Shown: positions 36,700-48,400 of the stretch, piece by piece
How positions within the stretch are numbered: the first letter of the stretch is position 1
How the letters are laid out: each line of letters begins with the position of its first letter
Source of the DNA: Callaeas wilsoni
Lineage: Eukaryota; Chordata; Aves; Passeriformes; Callaeidae
Direction of reading: 5' to 3'
Assembly (NCBI GenBank): GCA_013398955.1
Contig: VWPU01009679.1
Location: forward strand, 186,001 to 250,000
Length of the DNA: 64,000 nucleotides
Notes under the pieces: model-generated
Seen by the model: the letters and a program-made list of their open reading frames with translations, nothing else
Told to the model about the DNA's origin: nothing
Database searches by the model: none
Translations under genes and position numbers: made by a program

Positions 36700-37985
36700 T
36701 GAATATTCTTTCTCTATTTAATAATTCTCATTGCATGGAAGTCTGTATTTCTGATGATCTTTTTCCAAGCACCTTTGCACACTCACGAGATCTTTAGGTT
36801 TTTTGTTCCAGTGTTTTTTTTGTTTTGGTGGGGTTTTTTGGTGGGTGTTTTTGTTTGGGTTTTTTTTTGGTAGGTTTTTTTGTGGTTTTTGGGGGGTTTT
36901 TGTTTTTTTTTCTTGCTGTTTTTTTTTTCTTGGTTTGGTTTGGTTTGATTTTTTGTTTGTGTTTTTTTATTTTGGGGGTTTTTTGTTTTGTTTTGTTTTG
37001 GTTTGTTTTTGTTTTTTTTTTGGTTTTTTGTTTTTGTTTTTTGTTTTGTTTGCTTGGTTTTTGTTTTTTTTTTTTTCTGTTTTTTTTTTTTTGGTTTGGG
37101 TTTGTTTGATTTTTTTTTTTTTTTTTTTTTGTTTTTGTTTTTTTTTTTTTACTTAGAGATGAGCAGAATTGAACACAATGTTCAGGATGAAGGCAAAAAC
37201 ATTTGTTTGGATGTTTGGCTGGTATAATGATGCTTCTTTTTGACTGGCCATTCTTAAAAATCCCATAGGTTTTGTCTTTTTTACAGCTGTTGAGAAGTGA
37301 GATTTAATAACTGTCCTCTAATAAAGTCTTTCCTGAAAAGTAATATCTAATCTGTGTACTGGCATTCTTATTACTACATACTGCTATATTTAAAATATAG
37401 ATTAATTAGGTTTATTTTAATTCCATCACCCATCATTTGAAAGGATCTCCAAATTAATCACTTTAGTTCCACCTACCTTCTGCTAGCTTTCTAGTTCTTG
37501 TTGGTTTTTTTTTTTTTGGTCACTCATAGAGAGGTTAAAGAGCACAAGTTTCATAAGTTTCATCTCCTTTGGAGAAACTGACCATTTACTCCCAACTTCA
37601 GTCTCCTGTCCTTTAAACAGTTATTACTCACCTAGAAAACCTGAAAAGGACTAAGAGAAGTTTTCTTATTGAAAACCAAGTATAGTTGACACCTTTATAA
37701 ATACAACTTCTGTGATCTTCTGTAAACAAAATATGAATAATTCCCTATAAAAAAATACATATTTTTATAACTTCTCTTCCAGTAGCAAAGTCAAACTAAC
37801 AGGTCTATAATCACCTCAGCCTTTTAAGGGCACCTCTAAACAGTCATTTTCCAGTTGTCATGTCTCATTACTCTGAAACTGTGTAAATGTATGCGGGAGA
37901 GTTTACAATTACTATTAGTTTTCAACAGTACTTTTTGCTAGCATGTAAAGTTAAGGCAATTCCTTCTAACTCCATCCCAAGAAAA
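36700..37985 (-). mobile_element. Ancient CR1 LINE copy, minus strand, split by a G/T tract
   Basis: Read on the plus strand, this is the reverse complement of a CR1/L3-type reverse-transcriptase gene. Recognisable blocks are GAGCAGAATTGAACACAATG at 37162, TTTTTGACTGGCCATTCTT near 37237, CATCATTTGAAAGGATCTCC near 37430, AAACTGACCATTTACTCC near 37575, CTAACAGGTCTATAATCACC near 37797, CAGTCATTTTCCAGTTGTCA near 37842 and CTTCTAACTCCATCCCAAG near 37965. The left part (36700-36795) aligns less well. A 354-bp G/T tract (36797-37150) interrupts it exactly where the element normally carries an oligo-T run before GAGATG. All frames are broken. The match to CR1 is from recollection of the family; the right part is firmer than the left. 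Confidence 0.65.
36797..37150. repeat. 354-bp G/T-rich low-complexity tract inside CR1
   Basis: The plus strand is nearly all T and G, with only a few A and C, in shifting TTTTG, GGTTT and GTTTT units and T runs of up to about 18. It produces overlapping artificial frames of Phe, Leu, Val, Gly and Trp. CR1 sequence flanks it on both sides, and the junctions fall at an internal oligo-T run of the element. Confidence 0.85.
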
Positions 37986-38220
37986 GAAAAACAGTAAAAT
38001 TAAATAAAAAGGAAAGTCATTGAGCCATGAACTGGTGTTCTGACGCCACTCAACTGTAATTCAAATTTTCTCGCTTTTGGTTGTATTTTCCTCTGGCATG
38101 TTTTTCGAAAGTGTGTAGAGGAATATTTCAAAGTAGAACCTAACTAGGAAGTAGTAAAACCATAATATACCTAATTCTAAAAAAAAAAAATTTATTCATC
38201 TTTTATTTCTTGTTTCCTTC
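37986..38220. other. Short unique spacer between two CR1 copies
   Basis: AT-rich sequence with no recognised feature separates the ancient CR1 from the younger one. Confidence 0.5.
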
Positions 38221-38371
38221 ATAGAACCATTGAGTGGTTTGGGTTGGAAGAGACCTTAAAGATCATCAAGTTCCAACCTCTCAGTCTTAGTCAGGGACAC
38301 CTTCCACTAGACCAGGTTGCTCAAAGCCCCATCCAATCTGGCCTTGAACACTGCCAGGGATGGGGCACCCA
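38221..38371 (-). mobile_element. CR1 LINE 3' end, younger subfamily, 5'-truncated
   Basis: The plus strand reads ATAGAACCATTGAGTGG, then TTGGGTTGGAAGAGACC, then GCCTTGAACACTGCCAGGG. This is the reverse complement of the CR1 3' untranslated end with its terminal ATTCTATG-type motif at 38221. The sequence is close to the family pattern, so the copy is much younger than the CR1 just left of it. It is truncated at the element's 5' side near 38371, the usual outcome of CR1 retroposition. Confidence 0.88.
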
Positions 38372-40301
38372 AAATCATTCTTTGCTCTTTTTCATCACTT
38401 GGGCCTCCTAAAGCTGGTACTCCCTGTTTATCAGTCAGTAAAGATAAACAAGCTTACTGCCCATCAAAGAGTTTGACCATACCCACAGATGAGGCAGGAG
38501 CATTGTGGTCTTGCAGTGACAGAATAGCTCCAAATTACTTTCTTAGCCTGGAAGACTGATTTATTTGCAAAGGGCATTTCTGGAGTCAGCTGCAGCTCAT
38601 CTTACTGATGATGGCCATGTCATCTCTCCTTGATCCCAGCAGAGTACTCTGTTCCACTACATCGACTCCCAGGGACACAGGAGAATACAACTGAGTATCT
38701 GTTTACCTACCAGACTCCTTATTCTTTCTAAACAACTACTTATAGTCACAGTTCAGATTTCCTAATACCCTGCTGCCCCTGAATACAGCCTCCCAATCTC
38801 AAGGTGATGTTGCTGCATTAACTATATGCAGCTGTTTTCTTGTGATATTGGTATCATCCCTCTCTTCAGCTCTTTTTGTGTAAATATTGTCCATGAGATA
38901 ATTTCATTTATTTAAACAAAATTCAAACAAAACCGAAAAATAATCTTGTTACAAAGAAACAAAAACATTTCAAAGCACAAATATTCTTTTTGATAACATA
39001 TTTTTACTGCTGAAACCCCGAACGCTGTTATTATATGTAGCTTTTAAATCAAATCTCTGCTTCAACAGTGAGATTTGAATGGATTCCTTTCAATGAAGTA
39101 AGAATTACAAACATATGAGGTAAGTTAATCAGCCCTCTATAGTATTACATGTAGAAATGATCATTTTCAAATGGATAAACACAGGAATTATTAATTTTGA
39201 CATATTAAATTATGTAATATTAATAACATTCTCCCTCAAATATATAGATATTCAATTCTTCCCCTGTCCCTTTACTCTTTGGAAAGGAAAGTACTGCAGT
39301 TGCTACCTTACCTAAAGAAGTTATTTTCTGAATTATAAGCATACCTGAAATTATTGCCATAAAACTGTACTTGTTGGAAAAATATTTTTCAAACATCTCT
39401 CAGTCTAAAGGGATGGAATTCCTTGTGAAACACCTTTTGAATACTGAGATTGGTTGGCTTGAGGTTGACATGTTTGTTTGATTTTTGCTTTCAATTACAA
39501 GTCCTGAACCATAATTTTATCTCTAAAACTGCACTATGCCTACAGCCCATTAGTTTCAACACATTTCATATGGGAGTACAGTTATTGTATATACAATTTG
39601 TATTTAGGATGTGGCTCTGAATACGTGATTTTCAGATCAAGATGGTAATAGAAATATAGATGCAAATTCATGTAGAAATTTATAGTTTGTTTTTCATTCT
39701 ACCTACCTGCAGTGTTTTAGCAGATGCTGACTAAATTAATTTCGTACACTATTCAAAACTGAAAGAGCTGCAAAAAAACCAGGAATAAAGAAAAAATTAT
39801 TCATGGTTTGCTCTTTTTACCCCCAAAGTAACAAGTATTTATCTAGAATATAATCACAGGTACCTTCTGAAAGTCAAAGTCACAGAAAACTGTTCCTTGG
39901 CATTTACAGAGACTGAAAAATCAGCTGCTGACTGTCACAGAGGTTTTGCATCAACTGCCTTCCTTCAGGCAGTCAAGGAACTCAGTATCAAACTTCTGTC
40001 TCTCTCTAACGTAAAATGAACAATAGCTCTTTTCGTAAATACATAATTTAACTTCAGAGGCAAAGAAGTCAGGACTTATTTACTCCATGATGTATCTCTC
40101 TGCATTATAGGTGTCCACATTTGGGCTATCCACATTTACACCTAAGCTATGGCACTTTCAAAGTCAGAGGCAATAATAAGGAACATTGGGATGTGGGGGT
40201 GATTCATCTGATGTAGACAAGTCTACACTGGGTAAAATGAGTATGACCATGCCATTACAAAAAAAAAAAAATGTTGCCAGTCTTCCAAGTCACATGTGAT
40301 T
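38372..40301. other. Unique AT-rich non-coding DNA
   Basis: No gene or repeat is recognised. A GC-richer patch lies near 38560-38700. Confidence 0.6.
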
Positions 40302-40486
40302 GCATCTTTGGTGGGTTGACCCTGACTGGATGCCAGATGCCCACCAAAGCCTCTCTGTTATTCCCCTCCACAAGTGGGCAACGGAAAGAAAATATAACAA
40401 AGGGTTTGTGAGTTAAGGACAGAGAGAGATCGCTCACTGACTACTGTCATAGGCAAAACAGACTCAACTTAGAGCTGTTAACTGAA

Positions 40487-40492
40487 TTTATT
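40487..40492 (-). promoter_or_regulatory. LTR poly(A) signal AATAAA
   Basis: The plus strand reads TTTATT. The site is conserved with 2538-2543 in the other copy. Confidence 0.6.
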
Positions 40493-40659
40493 GCTAACAA
40501 AATCAGAGCAGGATAATGAGAAGTAAACAACACCTTCCCCGCACCCCTCCCTTCTTCTCAGCTCTACCCCCTTCCCCAGCAGCACAGGGAGACAGGGAAT
40601 GGGCATTATGGTCAGTTCACCACGCGTTGTTTCTCCCACTGCTCAGGACAAGGAGCCCT

Positions 40660-41070
40660 TCCCCTGCTTCAGCGTGGGAGCCCTTCCATGGGAGACAGTT
40701 CTCCATGAACTTCTCCAGCGTGAGTCCATGCCCATGGAAAACAGTTCTCTGCTGCAATGGGGGTCACTCTTCCCTGGGGTGCAGTCCTTCAGGCACGGCC
40801 TGATCCAACATGGGTCCCCCACAGGGTCACAAGTCCTACCAGGAAACCTGCTCCAGTGTGGGCTCCTCTCTCCAGGGTCCTGCATGCCCCTGCCAGGACC
40901 CTGCTCCAGCACAGGCCTCCCACAAGGTCACAGCCTCCTCTCAGGCACCCACCTGCTCCAGCATGGGATCCTCCATGGGCTGCAGGTGGATCTCTGTATC
41001 CCCATGGAACTCCGTGGGCTGCAGGGGCACAGCTGCCTCACCATGGTCTGCACCACAGACTGCAGGGGAA
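40660..41070. repeat. Degenerate minisatellite inside LTR
   Basis: Six to eight imperfect units carry recurring TGCTCCAGC, ATGGG and CAG(T/G)CCT.C elements. About 285 bp of this array and its left flank is missing from the copy at 2376-3191, as expected for slippage or unequal recombination within a tandem array. Confidence 0.65.
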
Positions 41071-41216
41071 TCCCAGCTCTGGCACCTGGAGCACCTCCTG
41101 CGCCTCCTTCTGCACTGACCTTGCTGTCTGCAGAGCTGTTCCTCTCACATGTTCTCACCCTGCTCTTCTCTGGCCACAACTAAATCTGCACAGTGACTTT
41201 TTTTTTTTCCCTCCTT

Positions 41217-41226
41217 CTTAAATAAG
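41217..41226 (-). promoter_or_regulatory. LTR TATA-like element
   Basis: The minus strand reads CTTATTTAAG about 80 bases downstream of the CCAAT box. In the copy at 2376-3191 the matching position is decayed. Confidence 0.5.
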
Positions 41227-41432
41227 TTATCACAAAGGTGTTACTGGTATTCCTGATTGACTCAGTCTTTGCCAGCAGTGGGTCCCTCCTGGAGCCACCA
41301 GGGATTGGCTCTGCTGGACATGGGGGAAGCTGCTGGCAGCTTCTCACAGAAGACACCCCTGTAGTCCCCCCGCTACCAAAACCTGGCCATGCAAACACAA
41401 TGGAACATCTTTTGGTTCTCTTCTACCAGATG

Positions 41433-41490
41433 TATACACACACACACACACACACAAACATATATATATATATATACACACACTCACACT
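41433..41490. repeat. Compound microsatellite (CA)n(TA)n(CA)n
   Basis: About 11 CA units, 8 TA units and 6 imperfect CA units lie end to end, starting 28 bases after the LTR. Confidence 0.9.
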
Positions 41491-43925
41491 TCTCTGTAGT
41501 TAAGGGAGAAAACTTAGATGCTTTTAGAAGTTCCTGACTGTGTCTCCTACCTACAAAGACACAGCTGACAACTTAGGCAAAATGAATAATTAAATGGATT
41601 AGACATTAGATGAACTGAAGCATAGTGCTCACTTCTAGGTAAGATAAGTATGTCTTTTTGAACATATGCTAGTGTGCATTTGAGTCATTCCTAGCTGCTT
41701 CATGCCCAAATTCAATACTTCCACAGACAGTAAGGACCTCTGTTGATCTCAGTGGTATTTGAACCAGTGATTTTTACTATGTAAAATGACATAGTAATTT
41801 TGGATTCAATTGCTATGTCAAAGTTGTTCCCATGTTTATCACTGCTGTTATATTACTCTGAATTTTCACCAACCCTTCCTGTAGTGTCTTAGATTGGGAA
41901 GATTCTAGTTTAAAGGATTCAAGAGCTTTTTTTTAAGTACAAGATAGCAGGTACAAAGTCTTAAGTTGTTTTTATCATTGAAATTCCTAATGATGACTCA
42001 ATTAATTCAGACTATCAAATTCAAATATTAATGCACTGAATTTAGTTTGGCCTGAAGAATAAAAAGAAACCATTATTCTCCATGATGTCACGATAGATTA
42101 GCAATAACTTTTAATGAATAATTTATTTGATTAATTTTGTCCTTTTCTCTGGTCATGAAGGCTTCATACTGTTCTCAAAGGTAACAACCAAGTCTGAGCT
42201 ACAGAAAATTCATAATAAATTTTTTATTGTGTTCTGAAAGACTGATGACTGATTTGATATTTTAGTATTTCTGTTTTGAACTAATTTTGACTAGAAATTT
42301 ACATTATAATTTATGGGTGAAGGAAATAGCTTGCAAAAAAATGAAAATTGCCATGTTTAATTTTCTAGAAATACTATGTAACACTTGTACACAATTCACA
42401 AATTACATTAGAGTTCTTTGCAGTTCAGTTGCAGCAATAGTTCAAAATGAGAAATATCTAGTTAGAAAAAAAGTTTCTGGCTTTGTCTTTTTTAAGAAAG
42501 CAAATAATTACTACAAGTACCATTATGTTTCCAATTATCAATATTATGAAATAAAAGTGATAATGGCAAGCACTTTGCCGCTATAACATACAATGACCTG
42601 TTTACTTTCATTCTTTCAAAGAATATGGAGACTTTTGTTTCCCAGGGTTATCAGAAAAATTAGTACAAAGACATGGAAATTCATAATCATATTTCTGGAA
42701 ACTATTTCATCATGGAAGTGTAGCAATAAATTGTATTTAAAAATGAACAGTACTCATTGGCAGTATCAAAACCAACTCTTATTCTACCCCATGCCACTGT
42801 ACAGAGAACTTCACAGGAGACTAAATTTCATGTAGAATATTCACACGTTTCTTTGGTTTCTAATTTTTTGCAGTCTTTGAGAACTCAATTGCATACCAAA
42901 AAATGCCAGCAAAAGCAGTATCAATATGCAGCAAGTGCTGATTCTCAGTAGGAACTTACTGGCAAACTTCTGGACATTTAAATAAAATCACAGAAAAATA
43001 AAAAAGTCAGTCAGAAGATGTCATGATCACAATCTGTAGGACTCTCTAGCAAGAAAAGAAAAGAAAAGAAAAGAAAAGAAAAGAAAAGAAAAGAAAAGAA
43101 AAGAAAAGAAAAGAAAAGAAAAGAAAAGAAAAGAAAAAAATGTGCATGATGGCTTTCAAAAAAATTTATGTTACCATCATAAAATGGTAAATATTTTGTC
43201 AATGTTTTAATTTTTTTTATGAATAAACATATTCAGATTTTCTTATTTTTCTCAAAGCAAAACACTCTGGCAAACTGAAAACATTTAATATATCTGAAAA
43301 TCCAACAGAAAAGATATTTCTCTCAACTCTCTGTACTATTTAGCTGTGCTATTCAATTATAATCAATGGGGTATACACTGGCAACACTCTAATACCCTCC
43401 AGAGTACAAACTCACACTCATAAAGGGACACAAAGTCTCTATTCTGTGTGTTCCATGAGTATAGTACCTAAACATATAAGGTGTTGACTAATGAGTTGTT
43501 GAGTTGCTGTTTCCACATTACAAATTGAATTACTCCTACATAAACTTAAAATGAATTCTGTGGGTAAATCCTTCCATGACACCTATTTTTCTAGAGCAGG
43601 AAGGTCACATTTCAAGGACATGGAGTAGTTACTTCCTGCTACACCAGCAATCTGGCAGCCTGTCAAAACTCAGTTCCTTTAGCTACACTAAATTTAGGGA
43701 TTCTTTTAGGCCTCTGAAATCTGTGACATATATGGAATTGGACAACATTTATTTTAATATTTGAATAGTCACTAGAATTTACCAACATAAATGTATAGAG
43801 GGTCATATGCGTATACATACACTAGTACACACAAAAATACACCCACGTATACACTAACGTATTTTGCATATTTTTTCTTCTAAAGATTTTAGCTATTTTT
43901 AAATTAAGGCACATTTTTCTGGGAA
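41491..43925. other. Unique AT-rich non-coding DNA with a pentanucleotide repeat
   Basis: No gene is recognised. Open frames of 60-100 codons in 42287-42951 have no recognisable motif. The (AAAAG)n array at 43051 is listed separately. Confidence 0.6.
43051..43140. repeat. (AAAAG)n microsatellite, about 17 units
   Basis: The array is almost pure AAAAG over 85-90 bp and ends in an A run. Its purity suggests recent expansion and probable length polymorphism. Confidence 0.95.
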
Positions 43926-45488
43926 AAGTCAAGACCCATCTGAAGCTGAATCTGAAAATGTGCAGGAAAGGCAACAAGGACTTCTAGAGGTCTATCAACA
44001 GCAAATGAAAAATGTGGGCCCACTGCTGAGTGGGAATGGGTACCTTGTGATACAGGACATGACAAAGGCTGAGATGTTCAACACCTTAACCTTGAGAAGG
44101 TGGTCTTGGCAAGACCAGCCTTCATTAATTCCTACCCTTAGACCTATCGGAACAAGGAAGATTAAAGATTGATGGAGGAGGATCAAGCCAGGGAACATTT
44201 AAACTGAATAGACAGAGACAATCTCTATCTGGATGGGATGCAGCCATGAGCGCAGAGGGAGCTGGCTGCCACCATTCAAAACCTCTCTCAAGTATCTTTT
44301 TAAGGTTAGGGTAAGACGGAGGTTTCTGAGGCATGGAAGAAAGCAAATGTCATTTATATCTTCAAGAAATGCAAGAAGGAGGACCCAGAGAACTTCCAGT
44401 CTCACCTCAGTCTCTGGGCAGGTGATAAAGCAAATAATCTTGAAAGCCATTTCTAAACATATGAAGAACGAGAAGGTGACTGTATGTAGTCAGCATAGAT
44501 TTATGAGCGGAGAGCATGCTTGGTCAAACCAATAACTTTCTACAGTGAAAGGGCTAGATCTCTGGATGAAGGAAGAACGGTGATGTATTTTACCTTGACT
44601 TCAGCAAAGACATGACCTGGATGATGGGACAGAGTATACCCTTAGCAAATTTGCAGATTATACCAAGCAAAGAGGAATGTCTGGTACACCAGATGGTTGT
44701 GCTGCCATCCAGAGGGACTTCAACAGGATGAAGAAATGGACTAACGGGAACCTCATGAAGTTCATCAAAGGGAAATAAAGTCCTGTATATGGGGAGGAAT
44801 AACCCCAAGCACCAGTATGGACTGGAGTTGACTGGCCAGAAGCTTTGCAGACAAGGACTTGACAGACAAGAAGTTGAATAAGAACCAGCAGTGTGCCATT
44901 GCAGCAAAAAACCCCAACAGCTTCCCAGGGCATTATGAGGAGTGCTGCCAGCAAGTTGAGGGAAAATTACTTTGCCCTCTGCTCAGCCCTGGTGAGTCTG
45001 CACCTGGAGTGCTGTGTCCAGTTCTGATTATCCAGTACAACAGGAACATGGAAACACAAGAGAGAGTCCAGCAAATGGCCACAAAGATGATTAAGTGACT
45101 GGAGCATCTGTCATATGAGGAAAGACTGAGAGAGCCAGAACTGCTTAATGGGAGAAGGAAGGTTCAGGGTGATATTCTCAGTGTGGACTTGATGGGAGTA
45201 AAGAAGACTGAGCCAAACACTCTTCAGTGGTGTCTAGTTTTAGAGCAAGAGGCAAAGAACAGAAACTGATACATTTTATTTAAATATTAAAAAACCTTCT
45301 ACTTTAAGGGTGACTGGAAGAAGTTGCCCAGAGAGGTTGTGGAGGCTCCAACCTTGACATTATTCAGAGCTCAGCTGGACTCCATCCTTGGCAACTTGCT
45401 CTTGTTGACTCTGTTTTGAAGCAGAGAGGTTGGACTAGATGGTCTTTAGAGACTCTGTCCAATCTCAGCCGTTCTGCAATTCTGTAAT
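43926..45488 (+). mobile_element. Long CR1 LINE copy reaching the 3' end, internally deleted
   Basis: The copy starts within ORF2 (GGCAACAAGGACTTCTA near 43970) and passes through GTGGGCCCACTGCTGA near 44013 and GGTTTCTGAGGCATGGAAG near 44320. It continues through ACCTTGACTTCAGCAAAG near 44592, GAAATGGACTAACGGGAACC near 44733, GTCTGCACCTGGAGTGCTGT near 44996 and GGTTGTGGAGGCTCC near 45338. It ends with the terminal TTCTGCAATTCTGTAAT motif at 45472-45488. Near 44610 the sequence jumps from TTCAGCAAAG straight to CATGACCTGGATGATGG. The related copy at 35455 has about 170 bp between the corresponding points, so an internal deletion is visible. Stops and frameshifts throughout make it non-functional. 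Its divergence is intermediate among the CR1 copies here. Confidence 0.92.
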
Positions 45489-48400
45489 ATATTGAAGCCA
45501 TCACTAATTTAATGCAGGGAATTGATGCTGCCACCAGAGGTATCGTTTCTCTGGCTTGACTTTTTTGCCAGCAAGAAAAGAATCTTGCACCTTGAAACAG
45601 AGTCCCTAGCACATGCATACATACATATATGCACAGTAATGTGTATTTTTTTTTTCTGTATGTCAACATGAGTAATCAACTGAAAAAAATCTAACAATAT
45701 TTCTTGTATAAAGGTTTTTAAAAGTTACTGTTTTTCGTGACCTAGGACTATCAGGACTTTAAAAAGTGGTTAAAAAAATCAAGATAATTTGCAGCAAAAA
45801 TCATTCAAAATTTCATTTGAAAGGACTTTTAAATATTTTCTGCATCTCTGAATTGTTGTAATTTTCTCAAAGCTTACACAATAATCATTTCTTATTTCAT
45901 TATAACTCAAGGCTATTTTTTTCTCCTTGTTAATCAAATATGCCCTGATCTAAAGCAGCAATCCTAACTAGCATTTTTAAATCTAATTATATTATTTTAA
46001 TGAGCTTCGATATATAGATGCTTCAGTAATTTAGTGTAATTCACTCAGCTTGGTTAGGAAAAAAGAAGAAGGAAACAAAGCTTACTTTTGAATTTCATTA
46101 TGTTGCCTTGAGAGGAAACAATAAAGAACGATCAAATTTATGTACAGTCTTGTTACAACTGAATATGTTAATTACTTTTTATCAAAACAACTTGATGTTA
46201 CTAGGAAACAGAGCGACAAAGGCCACAGGTGGTAATGAAAGAAGGATGCTTTATCAGAAGTGACTAATACTGCTTGAGTTGCCAAAGTAACCAGATTGTC
46301 TCCTAAAAATGTATACTTTGACATTCGCTTATTAATGCTACTGAGATGCAGCTCTTATCATGACCACATAGCAAATTTCATTTCCATATAAGTGATGAAT
46401 ATGCAGATTCTTCCATTATTTGAACATCTTATTTATTTCTTTTCCATGCACAGAAGAAATGTTTCTTGTGGGTAGATTTCACCCCTTGAAAGGGATAGGC
46501 AGTGACTTCCCTGATTTGTCTTTCGAACAGTTTTGCTTTTGGGTCTTGGGTATGCAGTAGTTTTGCTTTGGATTGAGAGGTTTCTCTCAGTTTCTCTTTC
46601 CTTATCGATTTCTTTTTGCTGTATTTTCATACATCTCATGGCCTCTTTTAGCCACATACTGCTACTTAAATATGAGAAAATATCGTGAATGTGCTGTTTC
46701 ACAGAGAATCAAAGATGTTTTTTATATAATTGTTTTATATCTGTATTGCCATAACATCTCAGTAAATTGTTTGGATCTGAGTCACTAGAGTCTTTGTTAT
46801 ACCTTTAGTTGTCATTTTCATCTCTGCAGTAAAGACAAATGTACACTTTTCTTAGCTTTCTCCTACAATATTATAGCAAATTATTCATGTTCTATATGTT
46901 ATCACAACATCTACACGACTGCACACAGGGCTCTAAAAAGGGAAAATGCCTTTTTGTCGGTCCCTTGAAACAAAACCAGGCTGCAAGAAATGCCCTGGCA
47001 GCAGTATGGTACTGTTGATATTTTATTTATTTATTGACTCATATTGTATATGCAGCTGGTCAGTAGATCCCTGACCAGAAACTGCAGCATTTGTGCAGGG
47101 ACTCGTGGAGTAGGAGAGAGATGGCACCATATGGCAAAAGTACAGGTGTGGTCATAAAGAAACACAAGAAAAGAATTAAAACAGAAGCGCAGGACTCTCA
47201 TGTTCAGCACATGAGATTTGAGCAATCTGAGCAGCATAAAGCCAACTATTTTGACTTGCTAAAGTTCTGTTCTTGGCACACATGTAAATGACTACCAATT
47301 GAAAGCGTAGAAAATCAAATCCTACTTCCTTTGTTGATACAAAACAAAAATATGACTTTCTCATCTTTGGAAACTGGCCATGAAAAATGTCTGTATAATT
47401 TTCAGCAACACAGGCATACAATAGCATCTTGGGAATAAGTGACTTCCAATAGTTCAAAGCAGGAAATCAAAATCTTTCTCAGCTGTTGAATATTTCAGGT
47501 TGTTCTCAATACAAGGTATGATCTCATCAGAAATTCAACCAATGAGTAATGGAGTTCACCACGAAAAACAGTTGAAATTCTTGAAAGGTAAGGCTTTTCT
47601 GTTAAATAAATATTTTTTTCTGTGCAGTACTGATTGTCTAAAGGGGTAAGTTTTATGTCCTCTAATTTTGGACATCTAAAAGTTAAATATCCACATTTGA
47701 GTGTTTGGATATATACAACAATAAAGAAAACTAGACTTCACCAGAAGGAAATCTGTTCGACCCACATAGATACCTATTTCAGGATGAGATGAATTACTCT
47801 CCGGAAATCTCTTCCCTGACTGTAAAGGGAGGCTGGGAATTCAAGCTTGGACACTAAAGTTATAGTTACTTAGATGATGGTGCAAAGTTATTCATGGTGA
47901 CTGCAAGACACAAGACTGTTCAAACAACTGGCACTTGATGTGAATGTAACAGCACCAAGTTGAAACAGTCTACAGAATGTGGCTATCACATAAAGTAAAC
48001 AATCTTGAGAGAAATTGTAATATTAAACTAATAAAATACTATTAAAAAGTTTGAGAGCAATTTAAATTATAAATGGCTGAAACAGTGAGCCTTTGTACCA
48101 AAACCTTATATCAGTATCATCCAAATTTTAAAAGCAGTATCAAAATGTTAAAAAGGAGATATATTTTCCCCTAAGAAATCTGTCAGTTTCTGAAGACTTT
48201 AGTCTGAGTATGATCTGAAAACCTCATTGCTTCATTACCACTTTGATATAGTCCTATTGAATGCAGTGTCAATGGACCTACTTAGAGAACACACAACTCT
48301 TCAGAATCTCAGTGTGGCCAACTTCAGTTTTCCTCAGTCATTGTTTTTTCATTCAATTCAGAAAGGTTAGTCAAAGGCTGAAATTGAACTTGCAGGTCAG

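Larger units (their letters stand above)
40307..41404 (-). mobile_element. Solo ERV LTR, family 1 (ERVL-like), about full length
   Basis: This 1,098-bp LTR is the fuller relative of 2376-3191. The promoter is on the minus strand: a CCAAT box (ATTGG on plus, 41304-41308), a CTTATTTAAG TATA-like element (41217-41226) and an AATAAA signal (40487-40492). R is therefore about 700 bp. R contains a degenerate minisatellite of about 40-50-bp units built around CTGCTCCAGC.TGGG.TCC and CCATGGG, from about 40660 to 41070. Flanks gcatc (40302-40306) and acatc (41405-41409) form a 4-of-5 target-site duplication. The GC-rich repeats yield long open frames in several frames, up to about 195 codons, which are artefacts. 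No retroviral genes adjoin it. Confidence 0.85.

Noticed and set aside
36803..37227. Open frames of up to 117 codons rich in Phe, Leu, Val, Gly and Trp
   Set aside because: They are direct translations of the G/T low-complexity tract.
40599..41183. Longest open frame in the window, about 195 codons, plus strand
   Set aside because: It lies wholly in the GC-rich minisatellite part of a minus-strand LTR. Several overlapping frames are open there and none resembles a known protein.
43011..43202. Minus-strand frame with repeated Phe-Leu-Ser-like units
   Set aside because: It is the translation of the (AAAAG)n repeat.
44859..45098. Open frame of 79 codons resembling a protein
   Set aside because: It is a surviving piece of CR1 reverse-transcriptase ORF in a dead copy, not a host gene.
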